A stretch of DNA of 64,000 nucleotides from Bacteroidota bacterium (lineage in GTDB: Bacteria > Bacteroidota > Bacteroidia > UKL13-3), in assembly GCA_947477885.1 (NCBI GenBank), contig CANJUD010000006.1:1-64000 (forward strand), in the 5' to 3' direction. Below, piece after piece: positions 9,831 through 17,656 of this stretch. The first letter of the stretch is position 1, and every line of letters starts with the position of its first letter. Below the pieces are notes generated by a model that did not search any database, had not been told where the DNA came from, and saw nothing but the letters and a program-made list of their open reading frames with translations. The translations under genes were made by a program, and so were the position numbers.

Positions 9831-10552
9831 GAATTTTTAGAGTAATATATGCGGTTTGGTTTTTCTTTAATTTCCTTTGGGTATTTATTGTATTGCTTCC
9901 ATTTTTTTATATCGCTTTTTCAAAGCCAGAGTGGTATAAATATGGACACAAACTTCGTGCCCTGTGGGGCAAAGCTATTTTAATATTGGGATTTGTAAGG
10001 CTAAAAGTATATAATAAACATTTGCTCGATAGAAAAAAAACTTATGTAATAGTTGCCAACCATGCTAGTTATTTTGATATTATATCCATTACCTGTGGTA
10101 TCCCCATCGATTTAAATTTCATGTCGAAAATACAATTGCAAAAAATCCCGTTGTTTGGTATATTTTCAAAATCAATCGATATCGCTGTAGACCGCCACAA
10201 TTCCATACAAGCAGCGAAAGCATATATGCGAGCCAATCAGCAATTAAAAAACAATATTCGCAGTATATGTATTTTTCCTGAAGGAGGTATTAAAGAGATG
10301 TCGCCACTAGTATCAAAATTTAAAGAAGGAGCATTTAAAATGGCTGTAGAAAACGGAACAACAATTTTACCTGTTTCTATTTTGGACAACTGGAAATTAT
10401 CTCCCAATGATAAATTTGAAGGCAGGCCCGGTATGATGCGTATATATATTCACGAACCTATTGAAACCAAAAATAAGGAACTAAACGAAGTTAATAAATT
10501 ATGTGATAATACCTATCATACAATCAAACGAAAAGTAGAAGAAAATATATAA
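9827..10552 (+). CDS. 1-acyl-sn-glycerol-3-phosphate acyltransferase (PlsC family)
   Basis: A 241-residue membrane-bound acyltransferase that should acylate lysophosphatidic acid, or a related lysolipid, to give phosphatidic acid. An N-terminal membrane helix spans about 5-31. The catalytic HX4D motif is H79-D84 (NHASYFD), and the phosphate-binding block is FPEGG at 150-154, where the usual form is FPEGT. Length and motif spacing are normal for the PlsC family. It overlaps the upstream SRPBCC gene by 4 nt and is 4 nt from the downstream ABC permease, so all three form one transcription unit. Bacteroidota often carry several PlsC paralogues, so the exact acceptor is uncertain. Confidence 0.9.
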   Translation: MRIFRVIYAVWFFFNFLWVFIVLLPFFYIAFSKPEWYKYGHKLRALWGKAILILGFVRLKVYNKHLLDRKKTYVIVANHASYFDIISITCGIPIDLNFMSKIQLQKIPLFGIFSKSIDIAVDRHNSIQAAKAYMRANQQLKNNIRSICIFPEGGIKEMSPLVSKFKEGAFKMAVENGTTILPVSILDNWKLSPNDKFEGRPGMMRIYIHEPIETKNKELNEVNKLCDNTYHTIKRKVEENI

Positions 10553-10556
10553 TACA

Positions 10557-11786
10557 ATGCTACTGCAAAACATATATATGGCATTTGAATCCATCAAGCA
10601 AAACTTGGTGCGGTTTATTATAACTTCTCTTATTATATCAATTGGTATTATGGCTTTGGTTGGAATGCTCACAGCTATTGATAGTATTAAGGCCGGGCTT
10701 ACCAGTCAATATAGTATTTTGGGTGCAAATTCTTTTAATATTAGAAACCGTGGAAGCAATATAAATTTTAGTGGCCGCAGGCAAAAACCCAAAGAATATG
10801 TTGCTATAACCTACCAACAAGCAACTGATTTTAAACGCAGATTTAATTTCCCCGCAACAATTGCAATTAGTGCAACAGCTACGCAAGGAGCAACTATAGA
10901 TTATGGAAGTTTGCATACCAACCCAAATATGATGGTGTTTGGTGGCGATGTAGATTATCTGAATGCAGCAGGATTTAAATTGGAAGGTGGCCGTAATTTT
11001 TCAGGTGACGAATGCGATAAGGGAAGTCATGTATGTATTATAGGAAAAGATATACAAAATAAATTATTCAAATCAGTTGACCCGATCGGAAAATTTATTA
11101 ATGTGAGTAGCATAAGATATAAGATTGTGGGAGCGATGGCAACACGCGGTTCTTCCATAGGTTTTGGTGGCGACAGAATGCTTATCGTTCCCTTATTAAA
11201 TGCACGCAGTCAATTTCCCCGACCCAATCAAAGTCATGTAATAACAGTTGCTGTAAATGATATACCCTTGCTCGATGCAGCAGTTGCCGAAGCAGGTGGA
11301 GCAATGCGTCCCGTGAGGAACTTAAAAGTATTGGAAGAAAATAATTTTGAGATTATGCGTAGCGATGCCGTTACACAAAAGCTTATAGAAAATTTGAGTG
11401 TGGTAACTATTGCTGCTACATTTATCGCACTTATAACACTACTCGGTGCCGCAGTTGGATTGATGAATATATTATTAGTTTCAGTAAACGAACGCACCCG
11501 CGAAATAGGAACCCGCAAAGCCTTGGGAGCAACTAAGCGAGACATCCGCTGGCAGTTCCTCACCGAAGCTATGGTCATCTGTGTGCTAGGTGGACTAGGT
11601 GGAATACTATTAGGAATCGGATTGGGAAATCTAGTCGGAAGATTAGTCGATTCTCCCTTCATCATGCCTTGGGCGTGGACGATTATGGGCATTATAATAT
11701 GCTTGCTTGTGGGATTATTGAGTGGATGGATTCCTGCGAATAAAGCGGCGAAGATGGTACCGGTGGAAGCATTGAGACACGAGTAA
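10557..11786 (+). CDS. ABC transporter permease, MacB/FtsX type
   Basis: A 409-residue permease with the MacB layout. A first membrane helix lies at about 20-42, a large periplasmic domain (MacB_PCD) at about 45-270, and three C-terminal helices (FtsX domain, about 283-402) with the cytoplasmic coupling segment NERTREIGTRKALGATKRDI between the first two. These mechanotransmission permeases work with a MacB-type ATPase, and no ATPase gene is adjacent, so the partner is elsewhere. The gene follows plsC by 4 nt. A second ATG at 10578 (MAFESIKQ) is also a plausible start. A heptad array begins directly at its stop codon. Confidence 0.92.
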   Translation: MLLQNIYMAFESIKQNLVRFIITSLIISIGIMALVGMLTAIDSIKAGLTSQYSILGANSFNIRNRGSNINFSGRRQKPKEYVAITYQQATDFKRRFNFPATIAISATATQGATIDYGSLHTNPNMMVFGGDVDYLNAAGFKLEGGRNFSGDECDKGSHVCIIGKDIQNKLFKSVDPIGKFINVSSIRYKIVGAMATRGSSIGFGGDRMLIVPLLNARSQFPRPNQSHVITVAVNDIPLLDAAVAEAGGAMRPVRNLKVLEENNFEIMRSDAVTQKLIENLSVVTIAATFIALITLLGAAVGLMNILLVSVNERTREIGTRKALGATKRDIRWQFLTEAMVICVLGGLGGILLGIGLGNLVGRLVDSPFIMPWAWTIMGIIICLLVGLLSGWIPANKAAKMVPVEALRHE

Positions 11787-11817
11787 TTTACGATTGCGGA
11801 TTTACGATTTACGATTT
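11787..11817. repeat. Heptad array (TTTACGA)n, left border of the 78-bp array island
   Basis: Directly after the TAA of the permease gene come TTTACGA, TTGCGGA, TTTACGA, TTTACGA and TTTTGCT, all in 7-nt phase. The array runs into TGCTGACGCC, the start of the 78-bp array. The same junction (ACGAT, two bases, GGCTGACGCC) occurs inverted at 12954-13000 and again at 58013-58044. Confidence 0.85.
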
Positions 11818-12360
11818 TGCTGACGCCAGCTATATACACTGCCTGTGGTTGTGTCTTGTGACCAACCACCTGATGTACACTTTATTTTTGAAGTTTGCTG
11901 ACGCTAGCTATATACACTGCCTGTGGTTGTGTCTTGTGACCAACCACCTGGTGTACACTTTATTTTTGAAGTTTGCTGACGCCAGCTATATACACTGCCT
12001 GTGGTTGTGTCTTGTGACCAACCACCTGATGTACACTTTATTTTTGAAGTTTGCTGACGCCAGCTATATACACTGCCTGTGGTTGTGTCTTGTGACCAAC
12101 CACCTGGTGTACACTTTATTTTTGAAGTTTGCTGACGCCAGCTATATACACTGCCTGTGGTTGTGTCTTGTGACCAACCACCTGGTGTACACATTCATTT
12201 TTGAAGTTTGTTTACGCCAGCTATATACACTGCCTGTGGTTGTGTCTTGTGACCAACCACCTGATGTACACTTTATTTTTGAAGTTCTGCCTTTGGTTGG
12301 TGTTTTCACCGACCAAAAGAACCACCTGGTGTACACTTTATTTTTGAAGTTTGCTGACGC
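11818..12360. repeat. Tandem array of a 78-bp unit with an internal hairpin
   Basis: TGCTGACGC recurs at 11818, 11896, 11974, 12052 and 12130 (exact 78-bp steps), then a degenerate form at 12209 (79-bp step), then a shortened seventh unit ending in TGCTGACGC at about 12351. Each unit holds GTGGTTG, a bulged T, GTC, a TTGT loop, GAC and CAACCAC: a 10-bp stem. In the seventh unit the sequence differs (TTTGGTTGGTG at 12292-12302 paired with CACCGACCAAA at 12307-12317) but an 11-bp stem is kept. Units vary mainly in CTGATG/CTGGTG. Because 78 is a multiple of 3, long reading frames stay open on both strands; I do not call these genes. A single copy of the hairpin lies at 58057-58081. Confidence 0.95.
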
Positions 12361-12383
12361 TTGATTATATAATCGACGAAATA

Positions 12384-12662
12384 CTACATTACATGATCTA
12401 AGATAAAGAAAAATAAAAACTGTAAAAGTATTATAGAAATCAGAATATCTAAAATGGCAACTAGAATATAAAATAGTCCAACAACTCCTTTGGGTAAATT
12501 TTTATAAATATAAACAATGAATGATGCTGATATAATTAATAGCAATATATCTAGTACAAAATAACTATTGCTCTTAATTGGGTAAAAATCAAGAAAAATA
12601 CATAATAGTGCAATATAAACAATGTTTAATGATAGAAATATAAATGAGTTCTTATTATTCAT
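12384..12662 (-). CDS. Small three-helix membrane protein, unknown
   Basis: A 92-residue very hydrophobic protein with about three membrane segments (SFIFLSLNIVYIALLCIFLDF, YFVLDILLLIISASFIVYIY, GVVGLFYILVAILDILISII). I do not recognise a family. Its start overlaps the end of the 84-aa antitoxin-like gene by 8 nt, so the two are translationally coupled. In a classic type II module that downstream place would hold a toxin of the RelE/ParE kind. Here it is a membrane protein, which could be an unrelated passenger or an unusual toxin (inference). It lies inside the island bounded by inverted heptad arrays, and shows strong A+T bias. Confidence 0.6.
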   Translation of the reverse strand: MNNKNSFIFLSLNIVYIALLCIFLDFYPIKSNSYFVLDILLLIISASFIVYIYKNLPKGVVGLFYILVAILDILISIILLQFLFFFILDHVM

Positions 12663-12909
12663 TATTATTACTTTCTAATATATATCGCTTCATCTTTTCC
12701 TCCGACACCTCCCTTGTGATATAAGTCTCCTGTCCTTCTGCCAAACGACTGTCCAATGTTGCTTTTTGCTCATCAGTCAGTTCGTACGCGTCTCCAGAAT
12801 CCTCTTCAACTATAATGGTAATGGGCTTGGATTTGAAGGTTGCCTTAATAGCATCAAGCAATTCATTATTAACATCTTGAGCTGAAGCTAAATGATAAGT
12901 GGAGTGCAT
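12655..12909 (-). CDS. Antitoxin-like / addiction-module-component-like protein
   Basis: An 84-residue acidic protein. The core YELTDEQKATLDSRLAEG resembles the conserved segment of the addiction-module-component family (antitoxins with ELTDEQ...LDxRL). The N-terminal part (MHSTYHLASAQDVNNELLDAIKATFKSKPITIIVEE) fits the short strand-helix lead of such proteins in Bacteroidota. No toxin of a known family follows; the coupled downstream gene encodes a small membrane protein. A TATATTTG box lies 27 nt upstream of the ATG. The family call is from pattern recognition and remains to be tested by profile search. Confidence 0.6.
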   Translation of the reverse strand: MHSTYHLASAQDVNNELLDAIKATFKSKPITIIVEEDSGDAYELTDEQKATLDSRLAEGQETYITREVSEEKMKRYILESNNNE

Positions 12910-12935
12910 CGGTTTTTATTTATAGATTTCTATTG

Positions 12936-12943
12936 CAAATATA
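12936..12943 (-). promoter_or_regulatory. Bacteroidota -7 box (TATATTTG) for the antitoxin-like gene
   Basis: Minus-strand TATATTTG, exact to the TAnnTTTG consensus, 27 nt before the ATG at 12909. A TTTGG on the same strand at about 12971-12967 lies 23 nt further upstream and may serve as the -33 element. Confidence 0.5.
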
Positions 12944-12953
12944 TTATCATTCC

Positions 12954-13000
12954 AATCAGGCGTCAGCCAAATCGTACATCGTACATCGTAAATCGTACAT
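12954..13000. repeat. Inverted heptad array (ATCGTA family), right border of the island
   Basis: GGCGTCAGCCA is followed by AATCGTA, CATCGTA, CATCGTA, AATCGTA and CAT from 12970 in strict 7-nt phase. Read on the minus strand this is an array of TTACGAT/GTACGAT heptads running into TTTGGCTGACGCC, the mirror image of the border at 11787-11826. The two borders enclose the 78-bp array and the two small genes, about 1.2 kb in all. Confidence 0.85.
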
Positions 13001-13086
13001 ACATAACGCATTGTATTTTGTGCAAAAACTGTATGTAACGCCACCAATTGCTTCGCTAATTTCGCATAACATTTATAAATTAGACC

Positions 13087-15729
13087 ATGCTGAACAAAAT
13101 CATATTAATTAATACCAAAGTATATCAAAAAGCCGAAATCAACTTGGGCGATTGCGATTCGCTGCAATTGGTGGGGCCGAACAACGTGGGCAAATCGACC
13201 CTGATTTACGCACTCAACTTTTTGTTTATTGTTGATGGCAACAAGATGACCTTTAGTGGTCAGCGTCGTGGTGACAAGGAAACCCTGCACCATTATTTCC
13301 CATCGCCCAACCAGAGTTATATATTGTTCGAGATTCACAAAAAATCATACTATACCATTTTGGTGAAACGTGACAGTGACAGCAACCTCGAGTATTATAG
13401 GATTGACAGTGCTTATGATAAAGATTACTTTATCGATGCCGATAATAAGCTGATGAAGTTTGAAGAGGTGAAGGAAAACCTTACCAAACAAGGTGTTACC
13501 TTATATGAGTACAAAGACAAGCGTGAGGTATTTATGGAAGTATACCAACGTGGCCGTAAGAACAATGGTGTGGTATGGTTGGATGACAAGGTGAGAATGG
13601 ATGGCCTCAGCAATAACTTCTCTAAAATTTATCGTTACCTTATTAATACCAAACTCATCACCAACAAAAATCTGAAAGAAGCTTTATTGATTTCGGATAA
13701 CAGAGAAATGGAGGAATTGAATTTCTCGCAAAAAAACAAAAAAGATATAACTGACCTTTCTCGCATTAATAATGAGATAAGAAATATAAAAGCCGTTCGT
13801 GGCGATTTTGAAGAGTTCAGAGACTCTGTAGGACAATATGCTGCCAGGCACAAAGCCATTAGTGAACTTTATTATGCTTTCTGCAAGCAGTATGAAGATA
13901 CCGTGCCAGCCTTGCAAGACAATGTGATGAAGGAACGCAGCGAGATGGATCGTGTGCGCATGTATATAAGTGAGGAGTTAAATCCAAAGCAAGAAGACTT
14001 GACACGCAGACAAGGAAAAAATGATTCGGATACAGAAAATAAAACGTTTCAATTATTAGAAAAAGAAAATAAACTGAAACTAATTAACAGTTATGAAGGC
14101 GTTCCGATTCTGAATGAAATGCTGGCAAACTATGATAAAACTCGTAAAGAAATAGAAAGCCGCATTACGATGGTTGATATACAAAACTTAACCACCCCAT
14201 TATTAGAGCAAAAAATAAAAACATTAAAGGAAAGAGTACACTTACACGAGCAACAAATTAATAATTATAAAAATTTATTAATACATAATATTGCTGAGAA
14301 AGAATCTGACAGAAAGCTTTTGAATACCATATTCAGCGAGCAAGTGAGCACTTTGCCAATTGGTAATATATTAAAGAAAATTAGCAAGACCGGAAAGAAA
14401 CTAAATCTGTTCGATGGTGAAATAGATACAAAAGGATTGGTAATAAAAGACCTAAAAACGATAGAAGAACTTAAAGCAGAATTGGCAGATTATACACTCG
14501 ATTTGCAACAACAAGAAGTATTGTTAAAAGTAGTACAAGACAAACAAAAAACACAAGATGAACTTGAACATATACTTCGCGAAATTGAGTTGATTAAATT
14601 CAAATTGGCTGAGCTAAAAACCAGACCCAAATTAACCGAAAGTATTACAACAATTAAAGACGAAGTAAAAGAATTATTGTTGACCAAAAAGAATTTAGAA
14701 CAACAATCGAGCGGAATTAAAAAAGATATAGAAGCCCAACAACTTCGCCTAGAAGAAGCCCGGAGCAACAGGGACAGATACGAAAACCGTTTGACCGAAA
14801 TTCAAAGTTTTAAAATGGAATTGGAAAGCATGGGACTCACCTCTTTGGAAGCAGAAAGTGAATTGGATTTGGACAGATTATATAAGCGTATCAAACTGCA
14901 AACTGATGAACGTAATATATTAAAATCGAAAAAAGATAGTCTGTTTAATAAGCTTAAAGAGAAATTAGTAAGCAACTTTGCCAGCGAACAAGAGTTCATC
15001 AGTTATTATGATGAAGAAATTGGATTGATTGATAGCAAAGAACGCAGTATAGAAGGTTTGTTAGAAAGTATCAGTACCCAGTTTGCAAATCCTGCATATA
15101 CTTTATTAAAACGTTTTGAAGAGTTCCAAGAATTCATCGTAAATAATTTCAATGAGAAACTTGGCAAAACTAGAATTTCAGATATCGAATCTTTGCGAAT
15201 AGAGTTGATAGAAAATCGCAGACTAATGGATGAGTTGAAAAAAATTAGTCAGATACAAGAAGTAAAAGGACAATTAATGTTCGACTTCGACCAAAGTGAA
15301 AACTTGCAAATATTGAATCACTATTTAGATACCAGCAAGAAAATAAAATTCGAAGATTTGTTTGATATGACACTTCACCTAACCCGCAAAGGACAAAGTC
15401 GTCCCGTGGATTTGAGTGAACAGATAGAAAGTGATGGAACAGATAAAATGATACGTTTGGTAATAGTAATGAATATAATAAATCGTTTGGCAATTACTGA
15501 TGAAGAAAATCGTATCGCATTGTTTATAGACGAGGTGGCAACCATCGACAAACAGAACAGACCTGAGTTAGTGCGTTTCTGTCGTGAGCATCACTTCATT
15601 CCCATTTTTGCAGCACCTGATGCCGTTCCAGGATTTGGAAAATATTACTTTATATATCCATCTGCCGGCAAAATTAGTATCAACGAACACCACCATGCAG
15701 TATATGCCGAACCTGCTATGTTAAATTAA
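13087..15729 (+). CDS. SMC-like ATPase of a MukBEF/MksBEF-type condensin
   Basis: An 880-residue SMC-superfamily ATPase. The Walker A motif is GPNNVGKST at 30-38 in the N-terminal head. Long coiled-coil regions fill about 210-700 (for example KDEVKELLLTKKNLEQQ). The C-terminal head carries a signature-like SDGTDKM and Walker B ALFIDE, with D815 and E816. It is the first gene of a three-gene operon whose other members look like the kleisin and the MukE-like winged-helix subunit, so it should be the motor that extrudes or bridges DNA. Length is at the short end for MksB. Wadjet JetC is a homologue, but there is no JetD nuclease gene here, so chromosome maintenance rather than plasmid defence is the default reading. 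Confidence 0.85.
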   Translation: MLNKIILINTKVYQKAEINLGDCDSLQLVGPNNVGKSTLIYALNFLFIVDGNKMTFSGQRRGDKETLHHYFPSPNQSYILFEIHKKSYYTILVKRDSDSNLEYYRIDSAYDKDYFIDADNKLMKFEEVKENLTKQGVTLYEYKDKREVFMEVYQRGRKNNGVVWLDDKVRMDGLSNNFSKIYRYLINTKLITNKNLKEALLISDNREMEELNFSQKNKKDITDLSRINNEIRNIKAVRGDFEEFRDSVGQYAARHKAISELYYAFCKQYEDTVPALQDNVMKERSEMDRVRMYISEELNPKQEDLTRRQGKNDSDTENKTFQLLEKENKLKLINSYEGVPILNEMLANYDKTRKEIESRITMVDIQNLTTPLLEQKIKTLKERVHLHEQQINNYKNLLIHNIAEKESDRKLLNTIFSEQVSTLPIGNILKKISKTGKKLNLFDGEIDTKGLVIKDLKTIEELKAELADYTLDLQQQEVLLKVVQDKQKTQDELEHILREIELIKFKLAELKTRPKLTESITTIKDEVKELLLTKKNLEQQSSGIKKDIEAQQLRLEEARSNRDRYENRLTEIQSFKMELESMGLTSLEAESELDLDRLYKRIKLQTDERNILKSKKDSLFNKLKEKLVSNFASEQEFISYYDEEIGLIDSKERSIEGLLESISTQFANPAYTLLKRFEEFQEFIVNNFNEKLGKTRISDIESLRIELIENRRLMDELKKISQIQEVKGQLMFDFDQSENLQILNHYLDTSKKIKFEDLFDMTLHLTRKGQSRPVDLSEQIESDGTDKMIRLVIVMNIINRLAITDEENRIALFIDEVATIDKQNRPELVRFCREHHFIPIFAAPDAVPGFGKYYFIYPSAGKISINEHHHAVYAEPAMLN

Positions 15730-15747
15730 TTATATATAATAAATAAC

Positions 15748-16938
15748 ATGCAAGCAGAACCCAAAACCATACTCAATTTTTTAGCTACGCATTTCGATGC
15801 GATGGTATATTTATTTGAGAAACAAAATACAGAAGGCAGTATTCCAATCCGTTCGTTCAGAGAATTTGAGTTGCGATTTGGACAAATAGAACACCAACTT
15901 TTCGATTATAAAATACTTCGCATGGTGGGCGATGATGCGGAGTTTAGCGGTGAGATATATAATCTTTTCCAGTTTGTATTGCGTGAGTTCAAACCCATGC
16001 TACCAGAGGCAATCGAGAAGTATAATAATAGTATCGGAAGTTTATTTAAACTGATTGTAGAAAATATCAATGGCGATAAAGTTATCTTATCAAAACGTTT
16101 GGATGAATTATATAGTGAGATATTTGCATTTCTTGAATCAGTCGAAAAAAACACGCTGAGATTACTAGCTGAAACACGTGAATTAAAATCGAACGTAAGC
16201 AAAATCGACTATAAAGAAAAAGTAGAAAAAGCTACATTTTGGATTGAGTATTATATACAACCACTCAATGCGATTTTAGATATCAATCAACCATTAAGTG
16301 TAGTGAGTCAGTTGTTGGGAGTTTCAAATTTTTTAAATGTAAAACGACTCAATTTCCATGATGAAACTATTAGAAAACAATTTGAAAAAATATATTTCTT
16401 TTTAGTACAAACCAATCACGATTTATTGAATCAATCAAAAATATTGACCAATGAATTATTGCCTTTAATAGAACGCATACGTACCGAAAGCCTTATCCTT
16501 ACTGGCTGGATAGAGTTCTTGAAAAAACCAAACAGGGTGCAAACACCACCCATGCTTAAGGTAACGCGAGACAATCCATATAGTAATGAGATGTATTATC
16601 ATGCCAAAGAATTTGTGATGCAATTCCAAAATGTGGAAGATATTATCATGACCGAAGAACTGATAAAAGATGAGATGTGGATTTTCAATAAAGATAAATA
16701 TAAACAAGATCTTATTAACCAAATGCCCGTCAACGATTTTTTCAAATGGGCTTCCGCTTCACTCAAAAATGACTACAATCAAATAGAAACAGAAAAGTTG
16801 TTTTCTATGACTTCTCTTTTGTTTGAAGACGACCTCACCAAAGAATTCGACCCTCTTGACAAGCACACCACAGTAAGAACAACACACGTAACCTTAAAAG
16901 TACCCAAAATAAAAATATATCAATATGGAATATCCTAA
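15748..16938 (+). CDS. Kleisin-like subunit (MksF/MukF/JetA-like) of the SMC complex
   Basis: A 396-residue, mostly helical protein. The N-terminal part (about 5-75, ILNFLATHFDAMVYLFEK...FRLGQIEHQL-like spacing) looks like a winged-helix dimerisation region. A long helical middle follows (about 85-270), and the C-terminal region (about 290-390) is charged, as in kleisins that bind the SMC head. Identification rests mainly on position between an SMC ATPase and a MukE-like gene; sequence similarity within kleisins is weak by eye. It starts 18 nt after the SMC stop and overlaps the next gene by 14 nt, so the three are translationally coupled. Confidence 0.7.
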   Translation: MQAEPKTILNFLATHFDAMVYLFEKQNTEGSIPIRSFREFELRFGQIEHQLFDYKILRMVGDDAEFSGEIYNLFQFVLREFKPMLPEAIEKYNNSIGSLFKLIVENINGDKVILSKRLDELYSEIFAFLESVEKNTLRLLAETRELKSNVSKIDYKEKVEKATFWIEYYIQPLNAILDINQPLSVVSQLLGVSNFLNVKRLNFHDETIRKQFEKIYFFLVQTNHDLLNQSKILTNELLPLIERIRTESLILTGWIEFLKKPNRVQTPPMLKVTRDNPYSNEMYYHAKEFVMQFQNVEDIIMTEELIKDEMWIFNKDKYKQDLINQMPVNDFFKWASASLKNDYNQIETEKLFSMTSLLFEDDLTKEFDPLDKHTTVRTTHVTLKVPKIKIYQYGIS

Positions 16939-17485
16939 ACAACATAAATTAATAGTGAGCGAGTTGATGGCCGGAAAATTCTTGCTACGCAACGAAATGG
17001 ATTTTGAAACTTTGAAACAAAACAAAGATTTTTATATATCTTTTTTCAAAGAAAGTTTTGGATATGGTTTGCAAATAGAAAGCGAATATGCGTACTTAAT
17101 TAGTTTCGAAACCAAAGAGCAATTCTCCAGAGATGTATGTGTTTTAATGGCGGTGCTAAGTTACGAGCTTGATAAAGATGGCAAGAACTTTATGGACCAA
17201 CTAAACTATACACCATTTGAATACGACCAAATAGATAGTTACTTCGAAAACTCATCATATCAAGACCTGATAAAAGCCAACAAACAATTGCGTGACTCTG
17301 AATCGCGGAGACAATTTTTACGCACCATGGCCAACAGAAATATTATAGAAAAAGTAGGCGAACAGCAATTCATGTTCACCCCCGCACTAAAAGTTTTCAT
17401 CGATTTCGCAGTCGATTTTGCCCAGGGAAGACTGGAGCAGGCGAGTGTGAGTTTGGATGATGTGGAGGGAAGTGAGGAGGAATAA
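16925..17485 (+). CDS. MukE/MksE-like winged-helix subunit of the SMC complex
   Basis: A 186-residue protein with the MukE/MksE layout: an N-terminal winged-helix region (IVSELMAGKFLLRNEMDFETLKQ), a central block FFKESFGYGLQIESEYAYLI, and a C-terminal helix-turn region (RQFLRTMANRNIIEKVGEQQFMFTP). MukE-type subunits bind the kleisin and modulate the SMC ATPase and DNA contact. The start overlaps the kleisin-like gene by 14 nt. The acidic tail (SLDDVEGSEEE) is unusual but common in such subunits. A heptad-rich intergenic region follows before porQ. Confidence 0.75.
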   Translation: MEYPKQHKLIVSELMAGKFLLRNEMDFETLKQNKDFYISFFKESFGYGLQIESEYAYLISFETKEQFSRDVCVLMAVLSYELDKDGKNFMDQLNYTPFEYDQIDSYFENSSYQDLIKANKQLRDSESRRQFLRTMANRNIIEKVGEQQFMFTPALKVFIDFAVDFAQGRLEQASVSLDDVEGSEEE

Positions 17486-17526
17486 AATACTTGTTCCGTC
17501 GGCTGAAGCCAGAGGGCAATAGATAA

Positions 17527-17603
17527 CTGTATCAACTACTAGTCAACTTCTGACTTCGGTCTTCTAGTTTCTAACTGACCACTGTCTACTGATTACTGTT
17601 TAC
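17527..17603. repeat. Long heptad array between the SMC operon and porQ
   Basis: From 17534 there are ten consecutive heptads in phase: AACTACT, AGTCAAC, TTCTGAC, TTCGGTC, TTCTAGT, TTCTAAC, TGACCAC, TGTCTAC, TGATTAC and TGTTTAC. Upstream, GGCTGAAGCC at 17501-17510 is a short GC-rich hairpin, repeating the hairpin-plus-heptad arrangement seen at other sites. The array ends about 50 nt before the porQ ATG. Confidence 0.85.
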
Positions 17604-17630
17604 TAATTTTTATTTCCGCATGCAACCATT

Positions 17631-17638
17631 TATCTTTG
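17631..17638 (+). promoter_or_regulatory. Bacteroidota -7 box (TATCTTTG) for porQ
   Basis: TATCTTTG matches TAnnTTTG and lies 18 nt before the ATG at 17657. Its position also argues against the TTG start at 17636, which would lie inside the box. Confidence 0.6.
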
Positions 17639-17656
17639 CAAAGGGTCTTCTACAAA

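Noticed and set aside
11818-12360. CRISPR array
   Set aside because: The whole 78-bp unit is conserved with no variable spacers, and there are no cas genes.
11849-12364. Long open frames on both strands across the 78-bp array (171, 96 and 64 residues)
   Set aside because: The unit length is a multiple of 3, so any open frame stays open. The protein is just a repeated 26-residue translation, open on both strands, without a promoter or conserved domain. I annotate it as a repeat.
13087-17485. Wadjet plasmid-defence system
   Set aside because: SMC, kleisin-like and MukE-like genes are present but the JetD nuclease is absent and the order differs, so I keep MksBEF-like condensin.
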